From NCBI GenBank assembly GCA_014378285.1, contig JACMNZ010000142.1, positions 1 to 6,320 of the forward strand: a stretch of 6,320 bases of DNA, read 5' to 3'. Source of the DNA: Pseudopedobacter sp. (GTDB taxonomy: Bacteria > Bacteroidota > Bacteroidia > Sphingobacteriales > Sphingobacteriaceae). The notes beneath the pieces were generated by a model. The model was not told where the DNA came from. It saw nothing but the letters and a program-made list of their open reading frames with translations, and ran no database searches. Numbering within the stretch: the first letter of the stretch is position 1; every line of letters begins with the position of its first letter. Shown here in pieces: positions 1-5,451 of this stretch. The position numbers and the translations under genes are program-made.

Positions 1-224
1 AAGAAATTTGTAAAGAATCACAAAAAATCAAAATTAACAGGTTATAGATAAAAGAATAAACATCTTACCTTTGCTTTGTGGTTAGCAAATCTCAATTTTT
101 GCACATCTTTTTAAACATGTATACTAACTCTGTATTTAGTTCACATCTTTGCGATTAAGAAAATAAAAGTAAAACCATCAAAACAGCAATAAAAAAAGAT
201 AACTCAAATAAGGGATAAATACCC
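1..224. other. upstream intergenic leader with repeated CACATCTTT words
   Basis: This AT-rich stretch has no convincing gene. The 9-mer CACATCTTT occurs at 102-110 and again at 142-150, and a related ACATCTTACC occurs at 60-69, giving three similar words about 40 bases apart. A short frame is open from base 1 to a stop at 49-51 and could be the tail of a gene that starts outside the window, but another frame is also open there, so it is not called. The leader ends in an AGGGA word (211-215), nine bases before the first ATG of the next gene. Confidence 0.5.
66..73 (+). promoter_or_regulatory. candidate Bacteroidota -7 element (TACCTTTG)
   Basis: TACCTTTG matches the TAnnTTTG consensus known for the primary sigma factor of Bacteroidota. 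The expected TTG/TTTG -33 element is poor: only GTTAT at 41-45 lies about 21 bases upstream. If used, it would give the gene at 225 a leader of about 140 nt. A single 8-mer with four or five informative bases is weak evidence in AT-rich DNA. Confidence 0.25.
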
Positions 225-620
225 ATGCATACGATGGTTTTGTTTACTTTAGCCAAAATCACTCCATTTTACTACACACTTAAGAATATGATAGAAATAA
301 ATTTATATTATCCACTTTGGAAAAGGTACTTACCAGTATTTGCTATTCAATTAAAAAAAGCATTAACAGAAGATCAAGAAATTAATTATACAAAATCTGA
401 TTTTCACAGTCTGGGCAACAGAAACAAATCAGATTATGTTTTTAGTTTAGAAATAGAAAATGGTAAAGTAAAAAATAATATTTCTGGTTCGGCAGTAGCA
501 AGAGATTTATATGATGTTTTAATCAGTGATCCTAAAATAAAGGAGTTATTGCAGGGCAAACATTATAAGCTTAGTTTGGGTAAAGCATATATTTTAAAAA
601 TCGCATCAATTAAAGAATAA
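225..620 (+). CDS. small conserved-looking protein of unknown function
   Basis: This encodes up to 131 residues and I do not recognise a named family. The part from Met22 (ATG at 288) onward looks like a compact, soluble alpha/beta protein, starting MIEINLYYPLWKRYLPVF, with a central strand-like segment (SDYVFSLEIENGKVKN) and a C-terminal SLGKAYILKIAS. There is no signal peptide, convincing membrane span or cysteine. Two starts are possible. The ATG at 225 has an AGGGA nine bases upstream, but the 21 residues it adds look unlike the rest. The ATG at 288 gives a 110-residue protein with a natural-looking N-terminus, and Bacteroidota often initiate without Shine-Dalgarno pairing. I favour 288 slightly but give the longer frame. 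No neighbour lies on the same strand, so context offers no clue to function; the next gene is convergent. Confidence 0.6.
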   Translation: MHTMVLFTLAKITPFYYTLKNMIEINLYYPLWKRYLPVFAIQLKKALTEDQEINYTKSDFHSLGNRNKSDYVFSLEIENGKVKNNISGSAVARDLYDVLISDPKIKELLQGKHYKLSLGKAYILKIASIKE

Positions 621-783
621 ATTGCAAAGCGTAAAGGCTAAATTTATGAAGGCTTATCAAAAAAATAGTACAAAATACCAAAAGCGGCGATAGAAAGTAT
701 CTTAATCCAAGTGCATTAATTAAAGCGATGGTATAATGCTTGCAACCAGCCGCTAAAAAAACCATAACCGACACAATTTGTAT

Positions 784-938
784 TCAATGTCATTAAGTTA
801 AATTTTTTTTCTTCACTTTCAGTAAACCAAAAGTCTTACAAATAGGTTTTTTCTCTATTGGGTGGCAAATACAAGTGGATTGTTGATCCGCTAGTTGGTG
901 GATCAACATAACCACGTTTCTTAACTTATTGACATTGA
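784..938. repeat. 155-bp segment bounded by 18-bp inverted repeat
   Basis: The left arm is TCAATGTCATTAAGTTAA (784-801). The right arm is TTAACTTATTGACATTGA (921-938). The right arm equals the reverse complement of the left arm except at one base (17 of 18). The spacer is 119 bp and contains the 881-908 palindrome. Flanks do not show an obvious target-site duplication (TTGTAT on the left, GTTTGC on the right). Beyond the arms, reading outward, both sides later carry a similar CGGT(T)ATGG word, so the symmetry may extend imperfectly. Candidate explanations are a miniature inverted-repeat element, the relic of an insertion sequence, or a genome-wide intergenic repeat. Confidence 0.55.
881..908 (+). 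repeat. 28-nt hairpin-forming palindrome
   Basis: The outer arms TGTTGATCC (881-889) and GGATCAACA (900-908) pair perfectly over 9 bp. On the + strand RNA the stem can continue through G-U, C-G and U-G pairs (890-892 with 897-899), leaving an AGTT tetraloop, so it folds better as + strand RNA than as minus. No T-run follows on either strand, so it is not a typical intrinsic terminator. It sits inside the 784-938 inverted repeat, nearer the right arm. Confidence 0.6.
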
Positions 939-1226
939 GTTTGCGGTATGGGTGGTTTCTTTCTAACACCTTATGATTGGTTAACAAAAAACAGATCATT
1001 AGATAAAGAAAAAAAGGAATTCTTACAATACATTTAATTTTTACAGAAAAGAGATAGTTGCTGGTACATATCTTTTTGGTTTGTTATGAATTTGTTTCTT
1101 TATAACAACGCAAAGTAGAAATTTAAGAATTAAGCCATCAATGGTTAATGAAAAAGCGGATTAGATGATGCTAGAACACAAATAATACTTCCAAAAATAA
1201 ATAATCAGGTTACGTTTGCCCAAAAA

Positions 1227-1832
1227 CTATTTCAATACCGCACCAACACCTTCTAACTCCACAATCACTTCATTTTTACGATTCAAAACTTCATAAGGAG
1301 GATTATAGCCAAAAAAGTAAAATCGGTTGGTATATTTTATTCCCTCCGCATCTAAAGCGGTCTTCAGTTTCTGTTTGTATTGTTCTATTTTCTCATCATC
1401 TGCCCAGCCGCCAAACGTTATGGCTGCGACAGTTTTTGCTGGTTCTTCCCTAAATTTGATTTGTGATTGGTTGGGTTGAGGGAGCGTTTCTTTATTGAAC
1501 TTCTTCGGGACCATAAACATCATCGTCATAGAGTCTTCTAAAGACATGGCTACCGGGGAAGTCATCGCTATTTTTTCGTTCTTTTCATTTCCACCAAAAA
1601 TATATCCAGCTAAAATGGAAAATCCTTTGCTAGAACTCTCTTTGTATTTATTACTTGATAGTTTAACGGAAGTAAATAAAGTAGCTTCATACTTACGGAT
1701 TTCAAAAGTGTCATATTTTTTTGTGACCACATAAGGGTAGGTTTCAATATTCTTTTGACTGCTCATAGCAAAAATTTGTATAGCAATAAAGGCTAAAAAG
1801 ATTACTCCAAATAAGATGAATATTATTTTCAT
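1227..1832 (-). CDS. SOUL-family (heme-binding-protein-like) membrane-anchored protein
   Basis: This is a 201-residue member of the SOUL/HBP family, proteins related to mammalian p22HBP that are usually described as binding heme or tetrapyrroles; the bacterial role is unknown. Residues 3-22 form one hydrophobic segment after Met-Lys, an uncleaved signal anchor or signal peptide, and with no cysteine nearby it is not a lipoprotein. The SOUL domain covers about 31-200. Family hallmarks are YDTFEIRKYEA (40-50), GFSILAGYIFGGNEKNEKIAMTSPV in pieces across 70-94, the Met-rich strand MTMMFMVPKKF (102-112), FGGWADDE (140-147) and FGYNPPYEVLNRKNEVIVEL across 174-193. The length is normal for a SOUL domain plus anchor. 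The protein has no histidine and no cysteine, so His-ligated heme binding is not possible. It reads in the same direction as the THI5-like gene 100 bp upstream, but that gap is long enough for its own promoter. Confidence 0.93.
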   Translation of the reverse strand: MKIIFILFGVIFLAFIAIQIFAMSSQKNIETYPYVVTKKYDTFEIRKYEATLFTSVKLSSNKYKESSSKGFSILAGYIFGGNEKNEKIAMTSPVAMSLEDSMTMMFMVPKKFNKETLPQPNQSQIKFREEPAKTVAAITFGGWADDEKIEQYKQKLKTALDAEGIKYTNRFYFFGYNPPYEVLNRKNEVIVELEGVGAVLK

Positions 1833-1932
1833 GATTTACATGTTTCGTTATTATAATTAATCACAATTTTGCATAAATGTTTTACAGCAACACTTTATCA
1901 CGCCATTAAATAATTGATGTTAACGGTGTTTC

Positions 1933-2844
1933 TTAGTCTAATAATTCATTTGTAAACAAATCTTGTTTCAATATTACATCAAGTTCTAATCGGTTTTCTA
2001 CAATCCATTTTAAAAATAAGCCTATTTTCTCTGGGTTCATGTAACCACATTTTTTTAGATCTCCAAAATAAACTATTGTTGCTTCCAAAGCTTTTTTAAG
2101 GTCAATATTTTGCTTATCATAAGCTGTTAAATATTTTCTTAAAATCTTAACAGCGTCAGATTTATTTAATGAAGCAAATAAATAACCTTTACGGGTTGCT
2201 TTTACAAAGGCAGCATAAGTTGATTTGGAGCTAGCTAATTTGTTTTTATCAGCAATAATAACAGGAGAATATCCATAATGAATATCATAATCTTTTAGAG
2301 ACCATTTATTTAACACTATATTTTTACTTTCGGCTTCTATGCCTTCCCAATTATCAAATATCCAAGTTGCGTCTGCTTTTCCATCTAGCAGGGTGTTCCA
2401 TATCCCTAATTTATCAGGATAAATGATATTGAAATCTCCCTTGCCACCATCATTGATTACTAATTCTTTTACGATTTTATCTTCATAACGGGCTTTGTAG
2501 GAAGCGTAAGTTTTTCCATCCAATAATTTAGGACTATCCAAATTATTGGCTTTTAGTGAAGCAATGCTGCTGATGTCTTCTTGTAAAATCGCAAAGATGG
2601 CAATGGCATCAAATTGATTTTCTTTGTTATTCAAACTAATAACAGTTTCAAAAGGGGCAATTGCAAAATCAGCTAAACCTAATTCTAGTTTCTTACCAGG
2701 TGTAAGGCTGTAATTATCTAATAATGGACTTATTATCTCCAAATCGATGCCGTTTTCTTTATAAAATCCAATTTCTTTAGCGATAAAAATCCCGATGTGA
2801 TTGATATTAGGCGTCCAATCTAAAGCTAATTTTAAGTGTGTCAT
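1933..2844 (-). CDS. NMT1/THI5-like substrate-binding protein, no signal peptide
   Basis: This 303-residue protein belongs to the NMT1/THI5-like family of periplasmic-binding-protein type II folds, which includes pyrimidine-precursor binding proteins (ThiY) and yeast HMP-phosphate synthase Thi5. Seen here: the N-terminal strand and helix LKLALDWTPNINHIGIFIAKEIGFY (start of domain 1, residues 4-28), GLADFAIAPFE (56-66), LLDGKTYAS (108-115) at the hinge region, LLDGKADATWIFDNWEG (152-168), and YGYSPVIIADKNKL (190-203). There is no N-terminal signal or lipobox, so the mature-like chain starts at once and is probably cytoplasmic. By my reading, residues 190-195 (YGYSPV) align with the CCCFC motif of yeast Thi5, and the segment around 58-66 lacks the Lys and His that Thi5 uses, so synthase activity of the Thi5 type is unlikely. 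No ABC permease or ATPase, thiamin gene or TPP riboswitch lies nearby. The ligand is unknown. Confidence 0.88.
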   Translation of the reverse strand: MTHLKLALDWTPNINHIGIFIAKEIGFYKENGIDLEIISPLLDNYSLTPGKKLELGLADFAIAPFETVISLNNKENQFDAIAIFAILQEDISSIASLKANNLDSPKLLDGKTYASYKARYEDKIVKELVINDGGKGDFNIIYPDKLGIWNTLLDGKADATWIFDNWEGIEAESKNIVLNKWSLKDYDIHYGYSPVIIADKNKLASSKSTYAAFVKATRKGYLFASLNKSDAVKILRKYLTAYDKQNIDLKKALEATIVYFGDLKKCGYMNPEKIGLFLKWIVENRLELDVILKQDLFTNELLD

Positions 2845-3065
2845 TTCTGATTGATATTTAATTTATTGTTGATGCGTGTTATTTAAAAATTTCTTATGTG
2901 ATTTTAATCGATTTTTAATATCTTAAAAAATATGCTAATTAATAAAGTCCAATAATTAATTTATCAAAAATAATCTCGCCCATGTTTTAAAAGCGGACTC
3001 ATTATTGTAAAAACTTCCAAGAAATAAAAAATAGCTTATTAAAGTTTATAAGATATCTTCGTACT
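2845..3065. promoter_or_regulatory. divergent intergenic region
   Basis: This 221-bp AT-rich segment separates the minus-strand THI5-like gene and the plus-strand lipoprotein gene, so it must hold both promoters unless one is distant. On the minus strand TATTTTTG (complement of 2965-2972) fits TAnnTTTG about 120 bases before the THI5-like start, without a clear -33 partner. On the plus strand the nearest approximation is TATCTTCG at 3054-3061, too close to the ATG to be trusted. No TPP-riboswitch core (such as CTGAGA) is present, and neither start has a Shine-Dalgarno sequence. Confidence 0.4.
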
Positions 3066-3755
3066 ATGAAATTTCCAATTCAAATATCATCATCTAAGCA
3101 TTTAAACCTTATCAAAGTTAGCAAGAAAATAAAATTAATATTGATGCTATTTATTGGTATTGGTTTATATGCTTGTCAGAATACCAATAAAAATCAGACT
3201 CAGGTTACAACAGATAAAGATACTGTTGTGGTTGTGAAAACAGATTCCACCGAAACTATCCTACCAAAAGAAGTTCAATACACTTTAGCGTTAAGCTCTA
3301 ATGCGTTACAAATTGTGAATCAAAATACGGGTTCTACCAAAGAAATTGGTTTTACTATGAATCTTAACAAGACTGTAGAAACCATAGAAAAAGTATTGAA
3401 ATCAAAACCAATCATTAACATTAATTACGAATGCGGAGCTGGTCCGTTAAAAATGGCGGCTTGGGATAATGGCCTAACCTTGCTTTTCAAACAAAAAAAG
3501 AATGAATGGATATTTGTGGGTTGGACTGCAAATAAAGCTAAAGATCCTAAAATGAAACTAAATACCATGGCTGGAATAGGAATTGGAAGTACCAGAAAAG
3601 AAATGGAAAGTGCTTATGTGATAAAAGTTGATAAAACTTCCTTAGGTTATGAATTCTCTACCAAAGGAGATGGTTTTTTTGGAATTTTTGATGGAGCTGA
3701 TGAAAATGCTGAAATCAGTAATTTATGGAGTGGTTTAAGCTGTAATTTTAGGTAA
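3066..3755 (+). CDS. putative lipoprotein of unknown function (ECGAGP/GW-type domain)
   Basis: The 229-residue product has a positively charged N-region (KVSKKIK, 18-24), a hydrophobic core (25-34) and a lipobox ending in LYAC, giving a lipidated Cys37. Residues 38-69 are a low-complexity Asn/Gln/Thr/Asp linker, as expected for a protein tethered to a membrane and exposed to the periplasm or surface. The folded part runs from about 70 to 229. Its recognisable features are YECGAGPLKMAAWDNGLTLLF (121-141), EWIFVGW (147-153), AGIGIGSTRKEME (169-181), and a C-terminal ISNLWSGLSCNFR (217-229). I know this pattern from uncharacterised secreted proteins of other bacteria; no biochemical role is established to my knowledge. 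Cys123 and Cys226 could form a disulfide. The signal region before Lys18 is longer than usual, so a start downstream of the ATG at 3066 is possible, but no in-frame ATG or Shine-Dalgarno sequence favours one. Confidence 0.85.
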   Translation: MKFPIQISSSKHLNLIKVSKKIKLILMLFIGIGLYACQNTNKNQTQVTTDKDTVVVVKTDSTETILPKEVQYTLALSSNALQIVNQNTGSTKEIGFTMNLNKTVETIEKVLKSKPIININYECGAGPLKMAAWDNGLTLLFKQKKNEWIFVGWTANKAKDPKMKLNTMAGIGIGSTRKEMESAYVIKVDKTSLGYEFSTKGDGFFGIFDGADENAEISNLWSGLSCNFR

Positions 3756-3759
3756 TAAT

Positions 3760-3795
3760 AATTTTAAGGTAACGTAAAATACCTAAAATTTTTTA
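3760..3795 (+). terminator. rho-independent terminator after the lipoprotein gene
   Basis: AATTTTAAGGTA (3760-3771) pairs with TACCTAAAATT (3780-3790) with one bulged A, an 8-nt loop, and a T-rich tail (TTTTTT from 3789). It begins five bases after the lipoprotein stop codon. An alternative upstream arm, AATTTTAGGTA at 3744-3754, pairs perfectly with the same right arm and overlaps the stop codon. Confidence 0.7.
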
Positions 3796-3830
3796 TCATA
3801 GCGTTTCACGTAAAAAATATCAATCAAAAG

Positions 3831-3866
3831 TTATCAAACTCTTATAAACTTGTTATAGGAAACTTG
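3831..3866 (+). promoter_or_regulatory. three phased TTAT/AAACT direct repeats, candidate operator
   Basis: Three copies of a TTAT...AAACT word start at 3831, 3842 and 3853, exactly 11 bases apart: TTATCAAACTC, TTATAAACTTG and TTATAGGAAACTTG. They lie 71-106 bases before the histidine kinase ATG and after the lipoprotein terminator, so they belong to the kinase promoter region. Direct repeats one helical turn apart are the usual layout of sites for dimeric response regulators. No bound protein can be named from the sequence, and AT-rich DNA can produce such patterns by chance. Confidence 0.35.
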
Positions 3867-3936
3867 ATTTACATATCATTTTACGAAATACATAACAATA
3901 AGAAATTATTTTAATTATTTTTAATTTTTTTTTGAA

Positions 3937-5289
3937 ATGTTAATATTTAAATTCCTTAAGTATCCCGTAAGAAAAATAAATACTTTATGGTTTAAGCTCA
4001 TTGGAAATTCAACGGATTTCCTTTTAGAAGATAGAATATTTTATTCCATTAGTATCGGCATCATTATTTTATCAGCATTATATATTCCCTATAACTTTTA
4101 TGCGGGTCTTTATATTTCTTCTATATCTGCTTTGATTTTTGGGTTGATATTTTATTATCAATATTATAATTCTAGGTACCGTGGTAAACCACACAATGAT
4201 AACGTATTTGCATTAATTGGGATAATTCTTTTTGGAGTTAATTACTTCACTAATGCAGGTATTAATGGATCAACCGATATCATTTGGCCTGGCTACTTGT
4301 TGTTAGTCTTTGCTATTTCTCCTTACCGTAAGCATATTAACTGGCTTATCATTTATTTTGCATTTTTTCTGCTCCTGCATCTTATAGAATATACTTATCC
4401 TAATTTAGTACAAAACCCTTTTAAAACCTCTAAGGAACATGTTATAGATCGTATTACCGCAATACCATTGGCCATATTGGTTATTTATATTGTGTTTAAC
4501 TTTATTAGACGTAGTTATGATAAAGAACACAAGGCCGTAATGGAAAAAAACTTGATAATAGCAAAAAGTAATGAGCAGATGGTGATTCAAAATGTGCTAT
4601 TGAAAAAAAGTAATGCGGAGAAAAGTAAGCTGATGTCTATCATATCTCATGACCTTCGTACTCCTTTAATAAATATCCAAAGTTATTTTCAATTACTGAA
4701 TGAATATAATATGAATAGCACTGAGCGTATTGAACTGGAAAAGACCTTACTTAAATCCACCAACAATGCAATGGACATGCTTTCTAATCTTTTACATTGG
4801 TCAAAATCACAAATGGAAGGCCCAAGTGTACAGTTATTAACGGTAAATCTTTTACAAGGTTTAGCTACTACCATTGAAATGGGAAAGACAAATGCCACAA
4901 AAAAGGATATTAATTTTCAATGTTACATCTCTCCTGAAATAGAAGTTCTTGCCGATGTAGATATGCTTCAATTGGTGGTGAGGAATCTTATTAGCAATGC
5001 CATTAAATTTACGCCAATTGGAGGACATGTTGAACTTAATGCGGAGCGCTTAGCTGACGAATGCAAAATAACTATTGTTGATAACGGGGTAGGTATCCCG
5101 AAGGCAAAACAGGCATCAATTTTTTCTATGCAAACAAAACCTGCTTATGGTACTAGTAAGGAGTTAGGTGTAGGCTTGGGTTTGGCATTATGCAAAGAAT
5201 ATGTAGACCTGCAAAATGGTAGGATAGCTTTTGAAACGGATACAAAATATGGAACTCGGTTTTTTATTTTTTTACCGTTAGTGATTTGA
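3937..5289 (+). CDS. multi-pass membrane sensor histidine kinase (HisKA/HATPase_c)
   Basis: This 450-residue protein is a two-component sensor kinase. The N-terminal part has about six hydrophobic spans (roughly 36-53, 57-75, 90-105, 115-129, 135-150 and 172-190) with short loops, so there is no large periplasmic sensor domain and the signal is probably sensed in or at the membrane. A coiled-coil-like linker (about 193-230) leads to the HisKA dimerisation domain, whose H-box SIISHDLRTPL (234-244) carries the phosphoacceptor His238. The HATPase_c domain shows the N-box RNLISNAIKFTP (349-360), the G1 box DNGVGIP (382-388) and the G2 box GVGLGL (411-416). All catalytic boxes are intact. The protein ends right after the ATPase domain, so there is no receiver domain, and no response regulator is encoded in the window: it is an orphan kinase. 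The ATG at 3937 is the first possible start in frame (TAA at 3922-3924) and follows a nine-T run and GAA rather than a Shine-Dalgarno sequence. Confidence 0.95.
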   Translation: MLIFKFLKYPVRKINTLWFKLIGNSTDFLLEDRIFYSISIGIIILSALYIPYNFYAGLYISSISALIFGLIFYYQYYNSRYRGKPHNDNVFALIGIILFGVNYFTNAGINGSTDIIWPGYLLLVFAISPYRKHINWLIIYFAFFLLLHLIEYTYPNLVQNPFKTSKEHVIDRITAIPLAILVIYIVFNFIRRSYDKEHKAVMEKNLIIAKSNEQMVIQNVLLKKSNAEKSKLMSIISHDLRTPLINIQSYFQLLNEYNMNSTERIELEKTLLKSTNNAMDMLSNLLHWSKSQMEGPSVQLLTVNLLQGLATTIEMGKTNATKKDINFQCYISPEIEVLADVDMLQLVVRNLISNAIKFTPIGGHVELNAERLADECKITIVDNGVGIPKAKQASIFSMQTKPAYGTSKELGVGLGLALCKEYVDLQNGRIAFETDTKYGTRFFIFLPLVI

Positions 5290-5451
5290 TGTTTTTAAGC
5301 TATTTCTTTCCCTCAAACCAAGTGGTAATATTTAAAATATTTCGGCTTTAATGAATTTAATATCTGTCACATCATACATAGAAATTATCAATACTCAAAA
5401 AAAAGTTTTTCTCAGATTTTTCCAGAATCATTGTCAGGCTACATGCTTTTT

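Larger units (their letters stand above)
621..1226. other. 606-bp gene-poor region with remnant-like repeats
   Basis: This lies between two convergent genes and has no convincing coding sequence. It contains an 18-bp inverted repeat (784-801 and 921-938) and a 28-nt palindrome (881-908). A 68-codon minus-strand frame (793-999) exists, but both repeat structures lie inside it and its translation is rich in Lys/Asn/His without a recognisable fold. A 29-codon plus-strand frame (948-1037), MGGFFLTPYDWLTKNRS then a charged tail, starts just after the right repeat arm. On the minus strand around 720-784 a short open stretch reads NCVGYGFFSGWLQALYHRFN before a stop. Short coding-like fragments on both strands around an inverted repeat fit the decayed end of a mobile element, but no transposase motif survives. 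Confidence 0.5.

Noticed and set aside
1..51. C-terminal fragment of an upstream gene (frame 1, ending GYR then TAA)
   Set aside because: Only 16 residues are visible and another frame is also open over the same bases, so it cannot be distinguished from chance.
621..790. Integron attC or other recombination site in the gap after the first gene
   Set aside because: AGCGGC and GCCGCT form an inverted pair about 65 bases apart, but the inner bases do not pair and no core-site consensus or integrase is visible.
793..999. 68-codon minus-strand frame as a gene
   Set aside because: It overlaps both arms of the inverted repeat and the palindrome, its translation has no recognisable motif, and it competes with an equally plausible frame on the other strand.
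1211..1218. TACGTTTG as a + strand promoter
   Set aside because: It matches TAnnTTTG but points into the antisense strand of the SOUL and THI5-like genes, with no + strand gene for 1.8 kb and no -33 element.
1495..1734. 79-codon + strand frame inside the SOUL gene
   Set aside because: It is antisense to a clearly conserved SOUL domain and is explained by that gene's codon pattern.
2845..2940. TPP riboswitch upstream of the THI5-like gene
   Set aside because: The conserved CTGAGA core and paired arms are absent from the leader.
4405..4898. Two minus-strand frames inside the histidine kinase gene
   Set aside because: Both are antisense to conserved kinase sequence, including the H-box region, and show no family motif of their own.
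5327..5341. AATATTT-A-AAATATT as the histidine kinase terminator
   Set aside because: The hairpin is A/T only and is not followed by a T-run, so it is unlikely to terminate transcription.
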